This document shows, piece after piece, positions 1-11,620 of a DNA stretch of 64,000 bases. Under the pieces are notes generated by a model. That model did no database searches, had not been told where the DNA came from, and worked only from the letters and a program-made list of their open reading frames with translations. The translations under genes were made by a program, and so were the position numbers. The first letter of the stretch is position 1. The number at the start of each line of letters is the position of its first letter. This DNA is from Neospora caninum Liverpool (lineage: Eukaryota > Apicomplexa > Conoidasida > Eucoccidiorida > Sarcocystidae), in NCBI RefSeq assembly GCF_000208865.1, contig NC_018386.1, positions 1,844,327 through 1,908,326 on the forward strand, read 5' to 3'.

Positions 1-845
1 CACGACTGACTCTTGAACAGGGTCAATGCCCAACAGTTTTGAGCAGGTTCCCCTCGCGAGTCAAGAGCGGGTCCGACGAACCTGTCGCCGAAGTATTTCC
101 TTTCCTGAATATCGGTACCCGAGTCGGATCACCATGTGAGGCATGCGAGCAGACAGACAAACGCTGCGCCCATTATTTTCACGGGCGCGAGTCTAGGTTC
201 CGTTCCCTTCGTTCCTTTTCGCAGGCTCATCTGGAGACACGTCCATGGCCTGCAGAGACCTTTACCTAGACGCGGCAGTGAACATTTGCAGCGGTCGCCA
301 CGGCAGACGGCAGCAAGTGGCGGTTACAGCGCAGATTCGCCCCGCAGCTCGTGAGACACGCACTGGAAGCCCGTCACAAGTTTCACAACGCCCCTCTCCA
401 TCTACCACTGAGCGTCTGAGCTCGCTCGAGTCTATACGATTCATTTCCCGCAGGGACTTTGCGCGTCTCTCACGAGCGCCGACAACTGATCTGCGCCCGG
501 CGCTGCCGAACCCGGGAAAGCGTTGAAAGCATTCTGTGCAACGCGATGCTTGCGCCTGCACGTCCCGCCCTGTCGATCCACTGCCGAGTCCACCTCACGC
601 AACCGCACTCTAAAGACACACCCGGCGCCGTGGGCGCGGTCTCTCCCTGCAGGTGAATCGGCTTCGAGCGGCCATCCCAACTGGACACCCCGCAGCTCAA
701 CTTTCGAGGCCTGGCGCCGCTCTGCCCGGCTGCGTCTCTCTAGCGTTTCCGAGTCGAAACCGGAGCGCGTGGCTCCACACAGCCAAGTGGACGCGGCAGC
801 GACCGGGGAACGCGAACACAGCAAAGAGGCACGTCGTCTGTGTGG
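1..845. other. 3' flank of PRP18, no gene recognised
   Basis: GC-rich sequence immediately downstream of the PRP18 stop codon at 846-848. Several short open frames overlap on both strands, but none has a domain, a signal peptide or convincing splice structure. It probably holds the PRP18 3' untranslated region and intergenic DNA, or the edge of a neighbour lying outside the window. Confidence 0.4.
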
Positions 846-1198
846 TCATATGTGAATGGTGCTCAGCGAAATCGTTTGGGACGGGTCTGCAGGGTAGCGC
901 CTTTGGCAGAAGGACATAAGCCGCTTGAACATCTGGATATACTTGCGCGTGGTCTCGTCGTTCAGAATGTGCGCCACTTGGGAAGAAAAGAGCTTCGACC
1001 GTCCCACGCGCTCGTGAATGCCGACCATCGTCACCCCCACTGGCCACGCCGCGTTGCCGATGGCCAGGAGCATGTACCTAGAACGAGAAAGCACATCACG
1101 GCACGCAGTGACTGATTCTTGATTTGCACACACGAACGACAGAGACAGCCCGACGGGCACCGGGAACCAAGCGCCTGCTGCTTTGCTACTCGTCGCGT

Positions 1199-1233
<35 letters not shown>

Positions 1234-4200
1234 CTGCACAGTTCACGAAGGCGACACACATCACGCCTGGCCACACAGGCTTTCGATGAAGACAGCTAGC
1301 CTCTCGGCGAAGCATCCCACTGGACAGGACACACTTGGCGCGGCACGAGAGCCCACGTCAAAGGGCAGCGGCAGCTTCGGTCTGGGTTCGTTCGAATCGT
1401 GTGAAAAAACGTTAAGCTGTGTGGTCAGCAAGCATGCAGCTGGCGAAGTCAATCTCGCCATATACTCCGTTTTCAGTGAAAGACGCCACCTCCGTGCAAT
1501 TCACAACAACGAACTGTAGCAAGGCGCCTTGCGTCGAGGTGTGGACACTGCATTGGTCGCTTTCGATGCATGCACGAAGACGAATGGACACCGGAAACCG
1601 ACACTCCGAAGGCCTATATACTGGAAAATGGGCTTTGCAGCGACACCCCGTGGACTGCGACGAAGGAGTGTATGAAACGAAAGACATACGCACAGCATGT
1701 GCGATAACAAGAGCCTGTACGCGGAATCGAACGACCGCCCTTACGTGTCATGGGCGCTGCGGTATTTCCTCTCCTCGCAACACCGCACCATGGTGTACAG
1801 TTTCTGCAGAATGTCTTGTTCAAGCCTGAGGAGCAGACCAGCCAAGGAAACAGGGAAGCAAATGATACTTCACCGCGGGATATTGCCGCATCTCCTCGTT
1901 GAGGTGAATCAACTGGCGGTCGAGTATGCGTCTCCTTATCCGCCCAACGGTTCCAGCACCAGCCCCTCGGCAGTCCTCAGACGAGGCAAAGGAGACACAT
2001 GTGCTGACGAGTGTTCATCGAACACGCACAAGCGTTTTCTCACTCTCTGTGACGCAGCTTTCTGAGCAGAGGTTTTAAATCCTTTCGGGTCTGTCGCTGG
2101 AGGCTCGTCATGAGTTTGCCCTCGGCGTTGTTTTTCTTCTCGTCGGGCCTGGAAAATGCACGCACGAGACGCCCCTCCGTGTAGCCGCAGTCGCAGGCTC
2201 GGGCAGTGCTTACAGATGCGCACTCCTCGCGAGAACGATTATTCCCGTATATACCACGGGGTGCCTCGAAAATGCAGGATTCCAAAGCAGAGAATCCAGA
2301 GCGCCGATGAGAGTTGAGTCGCCACTGAAGCGATCTAAAAACACTTCGATGACAGTGCTTACCTGGCTTTCAGTTCTGCTTCCCATTCGTGAAGCATCGT
2401 CCGAATCCACCGCATGACCCTGGCAACAGCGAGAAGGCAAAAGCGCGTTCGCATGGCCTGTACCGGCAGCCTGGCCTTTCTGAGCCCTCCTTCGCGTGCT
2501 CAGCGTCGCCCTAGAGCGAAGCGCGCAAGTGCCCTCCACAACCCTAAACGCCTCGGGACTGAAACCTGAGACATGTCTGCCACTCGCCGACAGACACGCA
2601 AAACCGGGTCTGCCGTCATGTCGTGTTTGGCGCCGAGACGCTCAAAGCAGTTCGTCAGCTGACTGGCGCATGCAGCCTACAGACGCATGCACCCGCCTTC
2701 ACCGATTGTGTCCCATGTTAGTAGGGCGAAATATCCGATTGAGCAACAAACTGAACCTACACAGTTTCTTTCGACTGCCGTTCTTTCTCTTCACCGCGGC
2801 CCGCTTCCGCCTCTGAGCCGTCCTCGTCGCTTCCTAAACCCGCCGCGTCCGTCGCGCTTGACTCCGCAGTCGCCGACTCCTTGCTTCCTCTGGTTCCTGC
2901 GTCTTGCGCCTCCGGGGCGCGAGAAGGACTGCCTTCTGGTTGACCCCTGCACGCGGCGTTCTGAGCGCCCTCGCCCTCTGACTTGGCGTGCGCAGGCGAC
3001 GATTCCGAACCCGCTCCCACGGATTCCCACTCTCGACTTCGTGGGCGACGTCGCGGGCTGGTGGTTCTCTCTGAGGCGCGTACACAGGAAAAGAACCCGG
3101 TTCCTTCTCTGAGCACTTGGGCGCTCTGGCGTCTTGACAGAGGGTCAGACTTTTGAACGAAACACCAGCAGATCGAGATCCCATGCCCGGCGGGACCAGC
3201 GTAGCGTCGTGCCGCATACTCCAGGACACTACGGCACCCTCTCGCAACTGGAATACGCACACCGGCTAATTCAAGACGCCCGCATGCAGTTCCCGTCTTG
3301 TGTGAGGTTCGTCTGGTGTGGCAGCAGTCTTCAGCAAACGCCAGGCGGAGGGAAACAGACGCGCGCGAATACCTTTGTGGTTGTCTTCATCCTCTTCATC
3401 GTCGTCCTGGGGGTTGAGGAATGCATTCCGTTGTCCCCCCATCAACTCATCCTCATGGTGAAGGAGCTCCAACTCACACAGCCGGGTGTACCTGACGAAA
3501 GAGCAAAGACGTTTTTGAGCGGAAACAACTTTCTTCTACCACAAAAACAGAAACATTAGCTAACAGTCTGTTGGCGATTCCGTACTGCTTCACGTTTTGG
3601 CGGCTGAAAGTGGGGGGAACTGCGGGTTCGAACACACTCCGAGCAAGCGCTGCGCAGCATACCAGAAAGACTGCGCCCGCTGGTAATTGAGAGGGCTATT
3701 TATCTCCCTAGCACAAGCCTAGTGCTGCGAGCTCCGCGACCGTTTCGTGGAAACACGAGCTGAGCACGTGTCCCCTCTCCGCTCACAAAGCAACTCGCAA
3801 ATGCTCTCACCGCTGCCAGTCAGTTTCCCCAAAGAGCGTGATCGGTTCCTTCATTTTCCGCAGTTTCTTGACGATTTCGTGCTTCGGTAGAGGAGGCTCT
3901 GTCTCTTCATCGTCTGCAGGCGCCACCCGCAAACAGAAAGCGACAGCAGGCGATTAGGCGATGCGCCGCTCCTGCAAATTTTTGTTAATCCCGTTTAGTA
4001 GGTGTGACCTCTGCAGCCAGCTCCTCTTGTCGCCGGGTTCCCTCACATCCGCGAGGAATACGAGATGGCGATGGAGGAGTTGCACAGGCCGTCAGCGTAT
4101 CATGAAAACTTACTCAGCAACAAGTCGTGCACATCTGCCGCATGGCCAGCGGGCTCCGCCGATTCATCGTCCTTCCGTTTCTTCGCTGCCAAGTGCCGAG

Positions 4201-5120
4201 CGAGTTCCTGGGACACGTAATGCCCACAACGGTCCATGCAGCCAACGTAGTTTTCTGCATGGGGATTTGTGTGCGAACAATAGGACTATCGGCAACAAAA
4301 AACACGAGACTTCTTGGAGACAGTTGCCTCCACAATGCAAGTGCGACGGTAAAGAGTTCAGCAGCATTTATCTTGTGATCCCTGCATGGATCAAGTATGC
4401 AGCAAGAACAAAGACGACTTCCCAGTCTCACCTTCAGCCTCTCATTCTCCTCCCTTTTCCGCTTCTTTTCTTCCTCAAGGCTTTTCCGCTGCGCCTCCTC
4501 GCGAAGCTGCTGTTCAAGCTTTCCCCGCTGAATCCACCGCTGCCCACCCGTAGCCTCCTTCTCCGCTGAGAGACAAAACGACAAAGAAGGCGAAAGGATC
4601 AGGCGCTGCTCCCTTGCTTCTCTGCTTTTGTATACTGTTCGTGTTGGGGCCCATGCTCTTTTCTCGGATGCCTTCGGCATAACAGAAAAACAGAGATTCC
4701 GCAATCAACCCCGGACTGCCGACAGGATACTAGGCTGAAGTCGACGAGGCAACGCGCAGAGAGAGACACTTGCATCGCAGAACGAGAGGAGGATGCAGCA
4801 GCAAACATTCTCCTAGTCCAAATCGGCGCTGCAACGTTCCACGACGACCAGTGGAAGATACACTGAAGGCGAAGGAGAAAGAAAGAGGGAACGGCAAGGA
4901 AAGACAAGGCTAACTACACCTGGCGCAACTTCGCTTGTACCCGTTCTTGAATCCGAGCAAGAATTCTTCCGGATGACGTTCAAGGGGCTTCACTGAAAGG
5001 TAACCGCAATCATCCAACGACTGACGTCGACTAAATAGACCAAGTGAGAGCACCAAAGGCAGCCGACCTACCTGCAACTGCCTCCTTCTGTTTCGCTATA
5101 ATATTCTTTAGCAGATCCAT
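846..5120 (-). CDS. PRP18: Pre-mRNA-splicing factor 18 (PRP18), ten exons
   Basis: Nuclear factor acting in the second catalytic step of pre-mRNA splicing (known from yeast and human Prp18). Exons read on the minus strand: 5120-5072, 4565-4432, 4285-4114, 3913-3811, 3491-3373, 3070-2761, 2419-2363, 2148-2044, 1825-1745, 1077-846. They total 1362 nt, and every GT-AG junction is in phase. The start MDLLKNIIAKQKE matches the family N-terminus (MDILK...). Residues 17-61 form a basic coiled coil (WIQRGKLEQQLREEAQRK). Residues about 127-150 are the SFM/PRP4-like motif (LPKHEIVKKLRKM, then EPITLFGETDW). Residues about 193-295 are an acidic, Ser/Glu-rich insertion. Residues 296-453 are the Prp18 core, including MRWIRTMLHEWEAELKAR and the signature loop AIGNAAWPVGVTMVGIHER. 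Human PRPF18 is about 342 residues, so this one is longer, mainly through the insertion. Exon 6 boundaries are least certain, because another CAG acceptor lies slightly upstream. The gene looks intact. Confidence 0.93.
1201..1232 (+). repeat. (TG)16 microsatellite in PRP18 intron 9
   Basis: Sixteen uninterrupted TG dinucleotides. They lie inside the last intron of PRP18 (1744 to 1078 on the minus strand), where the transcript would read (CA)16. Length is expected to vary between strains. Confidence 0.97.
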
Positions 5121-7274
5121 TTTTGAAACGAAGACGGGAAAGCAGGAGAGGTGAATGACGAAGGACCGCAGTAGCTTGACACCCGTTGTATTTGATCGCC
5201 TCTTGGTTCAAACGACCTCAGCCCCGCGTATCTCTTCAAGGCAACGGGCTCCGCAACTCGGGGTTCTCTGTTTTTCCGTGTCGCAGAACCTAGAGTCAAA
5301 GCAAAGTGAAGCGAAAAGACGGGAGACGGAAAAAAAGATACCCTAAGCACCACGGGGTGTCTTGGACCGTTAGATGTGCCAGAAAACCATCAGAGAAACC
5401 ACCTTTTGACGTATGTATTGTGGACCCAAGGTTGAGGACGATAAAGTGCATGTAGGCGTATAGATAAGCAAATGTTCAAGGCTATATATCAAGTTGCGGA
5501 ACTACAAGTTCGAGAAATCGGGGGAGAACGGGACGAACCAACAGGAAAAAGATTCGTTGATGGCACGTTAAACCTGCAGGCGTATGTGATGGAAGTGCGG
5601 AAGGACGCAGAAGAAACCAGACCAAGGCATCGCAAACTCCTGGGAAATATGTGAATTTAGCTGGAACAAACGGCAGGTAGCCGACTGGCTGAACGGGATG
5701 CTCGAAACTGCTCAGGGAAAACAGATTTGGGGAGAGGCACGCAACGCTAGGATCGCGAGAATGCAGCATGAATTTGTCGAAGTGATGCGTCAAGGACTAC
5801 GGCGCCAAAAACCTGCCCACGCTGAGGGAAAAGTGACCAATTTGTGGCAGGGATGAGAAGACACGAGCTCTTCACACGGGCGAAAAACTCCGGACGCAGC
5901 GACGTGAAAGACGGCCTTGCCGATTTCGCCATTTCACGTGGGCGGCATTGAGCGAAAACAACAGGAAGAGTGGCAGGATCCAGTCTGAAATGGAATGGAC
6001 AGTTGGGGCAAATCCTAAGTGGAGGTCCACCAGGAAATAAATTGGTTTCGAGTCAGAAAAGGTGATTCCATTTCTGCTCTTCCGCGCATGCAGTGGCGAG
6101 CGCATGCAACCCAACTGTGAAGAACTGATGTAATGGGAAAAAGGGGCTGAACCATACGCAGGATCTTACCTCCCGTAAATGATTTATACGTTTATGTATT
6201 TACACAACCTTATGGGGGTTTTGTCTTAGTACGTAACTGCTGGGGGTCCGAGATCCGAATCACATCACCACGTTGTTGAAGAGGTCTCAAAAAGCGGTCG
6301 TCAGAAGTTGCCGAAAGGGTATGTTGTGAAACTTGCTTTTACAACCGGTCGATTGTGCACTCACGCCTGAAGAAGGACGGAAAGGGAAGTTTCACCCCTC
6401 ACCATTAACATATCTGCTCAGGGAAGGGTATTCGGGAAAAAGAGAGCAAGTAGACGTCTGCGGTGGTCTGCCTCTACTTTTTTCGGTCGAAGCACACATT
6501 CACACTTGCACGGTACCATCAGCGCGTAGGTGGTTGCATAGGAAAAAAACCACGTAACACAAAGGCCCTGGACAAAACTTGTATTCGCGGAGGAACCAAA
6601 TACAGTAACGGGCTTGTTAGCGGATGTGCACCACCGCTGGCTGTATCAAGGAAACATGCGGTCTTGAAAACAGTCAGCACTGAAAATCACATAACCATTG
6701 CCGCAGTGGTTACGCTGCCCAAGGCAAGCAGCTGGTAACATTCCCGGATATGTCCTCGGCGGGGACGAATGCATCCGTCCCCCGCATGATAAGGCGCTTG
6801 CTGCAGTGCTGACACTTGTAGCGGTCGACACAGCTGCACAATGACAAAAAAGACGAATGCATCACGTTCCTAAAGTGGGACTAACGGACATTCGAAAGGA
6901 CGCCAAAAACTATCACAGTGTTTTGAATTCTTTTTCCTAGAGTAGAAGCACCAGGAGTACGTGAGACCGGAGAAATTTTTATTGGAGTGCGCTGAACTGT
7001 AAGCATGCCTGGCCATAAATCCCAAAGAGGAATGCGAGAAGCCAGGGCGGAACCACCCGAAGAAATTTTGACTGGACAAAGGAGGTATGATGTGTGCAGC
7101 ATATTTTAGATGGAAAACGCATTTGATCTACTGGTCATACAGACACACAGGATGAGAAACGGACATAGTTCCGAAGACTTGGCCTTTCTCAGACTTTTAC
7201 GACTTCATGTTACGGCTTAGGCGTCCATGGTTTGAAGGGTTATTACGGTTTAGGGTATGTACGCCAACTAGAGT
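5121..7274. other. 5' flank of PRP18 and unassigned intergenic DNA
   Basis: This stretch begins at the PRP18 start codon and runs to the edge of block A. It presumably contains the PRP18 promoter and 5' untranslated region. Open frames are short and lack recognisable domains. Close to the right edge, 7247-7255 reads GGTTTAGGG, one apicomplexan-type telomere-like unit, just before homology to block B starts. No gene can be supported. Confidence 0.4.
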
Positions 7275-10200
7275 TCCGGCAGAACTATCGACGCAGCCCC
7301 GCTTGCTCGTCTCCCCCGCAGTTTTGCTGACACACTCAGGGGGCATTCCGGATCCCGTGAGACTGCCCTTTTACGAAAAAGTCCTCACTTTAAAGGCGAG
7401 GATGAGGTGATGATGGAGTGATACGCAATCCCATGAGGATGGCTTGGCCATTAGAGTGTGCATGGCTCGCTCTCATCCGAATGAGTGTTGGATACACGCA
7501 ATTCATCGTACGCCCTGACCGGCCTGTCCCGAGCACGCTTCTAAAAGAAGAGGTATGTGCCACATGAACCCAAGCGGGGGTTCAAGGATGTATTGTTAGC
7601 AAGTGTTCATTGTAGTGTCGGTCCGGATATAGGTCTCGCTGCCTGAGAAACATGCTGCTGTTGAAAGCTCTAGTGCGCAATTATGAGTCAGTTGAACATT
7701 CCACCGTAGCGTGCCGCAGCGCATATTTCTGTATGTGCCCTGGGCCGGATAGGTCAGCCAGGTTCGCCATCAAACACCACACTGAATATGGCGGTCCACG
7801 TTCCTCTACTTTACTCAGATTGTCAGCATGCTCCGATTAGCTAGGCGTGGTTATTTCGACTACCATCTCTATGTATCTTCCTTTGAACGAAGGCCTCAGA
7901 TCGGACACGTGCCCTTGATACTTAACATCAGATGTCTCCTGCTTTGCACAGACAAGACTCTCTCTCCCGAAGGCGACTTCGCTGCTACATAACTCAGAAA
8001 ATCGCTTTTTATCATATGTGGCACAGTGACAAATTCTACCGCCCTTCCAAGGCAAATGGACAACTAGTATCCGAGGGGTGCCGTATATGGGATATGTCTC
8101 GTATTTTGGTTAGTCGGATATGGTGGCTCTCCGTGGAAAATAATCATTTGACGATAGCTGACGCAGCGGCAGCCTGACGTGCTTCCTGCAACTCACCTTG
8201 GCTGCTTTGCCCCGGCAATAGATTTCGCTTCAGGTTTTGTCCTTTCCGGAAGCGGCTCTCGTGCTGATTGCGCCTCGACGGTACGGGGTCCGCCATTTAG
8301 CAAACAACTCAAGCGATTTGTGCATTGCCGGACTTACTCACTGTCGTTGCTGCACAGCCTGCGGCTTCGGGGCGAGATAGGTTGCCTACTGTTCGGCTGC
8401 TGAGGTCACCGAGTACAAGAGGGCTCTCACGAAGACAAACGCAACATGACTCAGGTTGTTACCAGACGAGAGTCAAAGCTTCTCCACATGGACTTCCCCC
8501 GGAAGTGATAGGTCACCTCAGTAGTGATTACGAGTCACATAAGCAATTCGGTCTTTGCATGTATTTCACCGATTGCTCTGCTCAGGTAAGAAGCTCCCTC
8601 CTGTCTGTCACACCGTTTTCACACGTTGTGGGTCTGCATCCTTTCCTAGTCAAGCATGAAGCCTTTGTTATGGGCGGCACGCCAATTTGTTGCTGTCGAG
8701 GTCACTTTGCTTGCCCTAGCATAACATATAGCCTCGCGCAATGCGTTAGTACCGTTTGGCGGCCTGGTAACGAACCAACGATCGGGCGGCACGATCAACG
8801 AGCAGCAGTATAAGGAAGTCTTCTGGCACACAAGGTGCAGATTTTTCCTAGTCCCCCTTGGCGGGTACGTTAACGTGAGAGCGAGCGACGCTGTGCTCTT
8901 ACATGGCCGATTTCCTCCTTTTTGGAACGAGGTGCACAGCATGATTTGAGCGGGCTTTCTCTGGGTAGTGAAGACCTGCGGTTTCCATACGAACATGAAA
9001 CACGGTTGCGCGAGACATTGTAGAACACGTCAAGAATGTCTACCCTGGCGAAGAGTCTGGAAGTCCTACCATCAGAGACAGAAGCAACAACACTCATAAT
9101 TTTTTTGACATGGATATTGCCCGTCCGCTTCCCTCCTGAGGACTGCGCTTCTTACGGGAGGACGGAAGGCATGAGAATCTTTCACGTATCCTATGGTAAA
9201 GTCCTCAAAGACATAGTGACTCCGCACGTATGCATGCATCCGAATCGTCCTTCTACCCCCTGTCAGATGTTCTCAACTTTTTTTTTTCGTCTCATGGCAA
9301 CGTGACTACCTCCAGCGCATCGGGCGCCATCACATGTTACCCGCTAATAAAAGCTTGTTCTGCTCTCTGCTGTCAAAGTTATGGTACCCTGGACATTTGT
9401 TTGTAGTTGTCGTTGACTGGAGGATACAAGCAAACTCGTAGAGCAGCCATGGGTACTTTCGAAAAGGTTTCATTGTAGGCGAAGCTTTGTAGCTGAGAGC
9501 GCTGTCGCCGTGCATCCTAAGTAGGCCTCAGGTGATTCATGTTTTCTGGCAACTGGTGCTCTTCGACTCGTATCAACACCCAAGGACCGCAGAAGTCGTG
9601 ACTGATTCCAGCTCATAGCTGCACGAAATAGGCATAGTAGGCAAGTTTTTCAGAGAAAGAGTTAGTTCTTCATCGCTGTCTGTCAGTGTGAGTGGGTTGA
9701 ATGGGAGATGAATGCACACATCTCCATCTTGGGCACACAGACGATTGCTTTGTCATCATGCGGAAGCCGGCCATGACAGCAGCTGACTTTTGTGACATCG
9801 AACAGCATTTTCGCTCCCTATCACGCCAGTGTCGGCCCTCACACACAGCAGCTCGGTTTAAAATGGGCGATCGGCTCGATGTGGATGCGTCGCTCCTGGC
9901 TATGCAGATGTCCTGGCGACCCAAGTGATCGACTAAACCTGTTCTCGTGCTGTTTCTCGTATATCTGAGGGCGTGGTCATCTGTTGTACACCTGCAACAG
10001 ACGTTGGAATCGGGTATTCGCATTGCTTTCACAGTGTGACGTCCCGCAACACAGACGAAGCCTATTGCAACGTTAACCGGCTTGCCCATCTGCTTGCGTC
10101 TCTACGCGCGCCTCCCCACTCGACCGAATGTGGTGGATGGATGTTGGCAGTTGAGGTAACTTCGGGGTGGAGGACACATGTGAAGGGCGGCTTATGGAAG

Positions 10201-10710
10201 CCGAATGCATTCAGCGTAAAATTGAAATGTCATGAGATCGCTATTGACAGAGAAAACGAATAGAACAGCAGCGCTGAACGCGGTTCATGTGGTCTTGCGC
10301 ACAACCCTTAGGTGTATCTGTCGTTCATAGTATTGCCATATCTGACCGGACGTATTCGAAACAGAACCTGCCAAGGCAAACACAAAAAGATAGCCATTTT
10401 TGGCACTGTAGTCAGCGCTGCCAGCAGGTGTGGAACGCATTTGGCACACTGCAGTCACGGCCTGCGGCAGTACGCCTGACGCAAAGCGACCGCAGACACC
10501 CTTTTGCCTCGTATGGGCATGCTGGGTCACCAATGGCCAGTCTATAATTTTCGCTTGATTGCAGCATTCGCGGCCAATTTTAAGACCCTAAGGCGTATGA
10601 GCGACAACGAAACGGTGATTGGTGGACTTCCTTATACGACGCTCCAGTGCAACGCGCGTTTCTTGGCCGTTGCAGGGCTGTTTTTCAGTTGCAAGTGGGG
10701 GACCGTGGTA

Positions 10711-10722
10711 GGGGGGGGGGGG
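10711..10722 (+). repeat. G12 homopolymer in block A
   Basis: Twelve consecutive G on the plus strand. The equivalent place in block B (57296-57305) has a G10 run, so the tract predates the duplication and differs in length between copies. Confidence 0.9.
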
Positions 10723-10850
10723 TGGGCGGCGTCACGTGAACCTGCAGGGAACAAACCCACGCACTTGCAGGATCCCCTTCATACGTTAGAGTTTGAGAAA
10801 AGGATATTTTTCTTCTTGCGCATAGCTACAGGCCGCTGCATTGACCCGCC

Positions 10851-11120
10851 ACAAATATCGTGCTGCTGCACATCTGCCTGTCCTCGCGCGGTGCCTAGCT
10901 GCTGGCATGCTCTACTCTCGTCGATTCGATGCCTGGGAAATGGCCGCCCGTCCGCGCTTACCATTCTTTCCAATCGCCTTGTCGGGCCTCTTGGCAGGAA
11001 CCTGTGTGTTGAGGGTTAACAGAACAATTTGCCTTCGTCCGGACACGCTGTGGTGACGTTGGGAACTGGACAGTACAGAGATCGCTGTCCACCTGTGTGA
11101 TCCGACGCTGTTGTGGGAGC
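10851..11120 (+). other. Highly conserved element upstream of the block A secreted-protein gene
   Basis: Matches 57427-57700 at roughly 95% by eye in its first 200 bases, far better than the downstream exon 1 (about 76%). It lies 500-770 bases before the start codon at 11621. Small indels near 10915 that are not multiples of three argue against coding conservation on that side. A promoter or 5' untranslated exon is possible. An open frame with a hydrophobic stretch (LPFFPIALSGLLAGT) ending at 11056 is shared in part by both copies and cannot be excluded. Confidence 0.35.
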
Positions 11121-11620
11121 TCCCTGTTCTGACGGCACCCACAAGCATCGCCGTGTGCTAGTTGCATTTTGCTATTTTCGCTTCGGTGGGGCGCGAGACA
11201 CCTGCTTTAAAACAATCCTAGTTTTGACTTGGATGTGGTTGTTTATCAGGTATGATTCACCGTGCAGCAGCCCTCTGATGTTTCCGAGTTGTTGTCGACC
11301 CGTGCCTGCCTGCCAGACAAATTGGTATCTTGATCGGCACGAGCCGGACGTACTGCGACCACCGCCGAATAGAGGGGGGCACAATATCGATTTCTCGTTT
11401 GGTGTCGGCTGTTCCTTTGGTTTCCTCACCCGTTTGCTTTCGACATGGGAACGCTTCCATTGTAATCGAAAGCAGAGACAAGGCAAAACGGATCTTGCCA
11501 CGAGTACGTTCGTTTTTTTTATCCGACAACACGCGCGTCGTGGACCGTGCCGGCGGCTCTCTCGCCCCATGCCACGCGGGGACCGCAAGCTTGGCTGTTG
11601 CCTGTTTCCCTATAATTAAG

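Noticed and set aside
4921..4993. Possible extra PRP18 exon between exons 1 and 2 (CAG acceptor, GTGTAG donor, open in frame)
   Set aside because: It enters in phase but leaves in phase 2, which does not fit the exon 2 acceptor. Skipping it joins exon 1 to exon 2 exactly in phase and reproduces the conserved Prp18 N-terminus.
11172..11588. 138-codon minus-strand frame upstream of the block A gene
   Set aside because: Not kept intact in block B; probably a shadow of the conserved upstream region.
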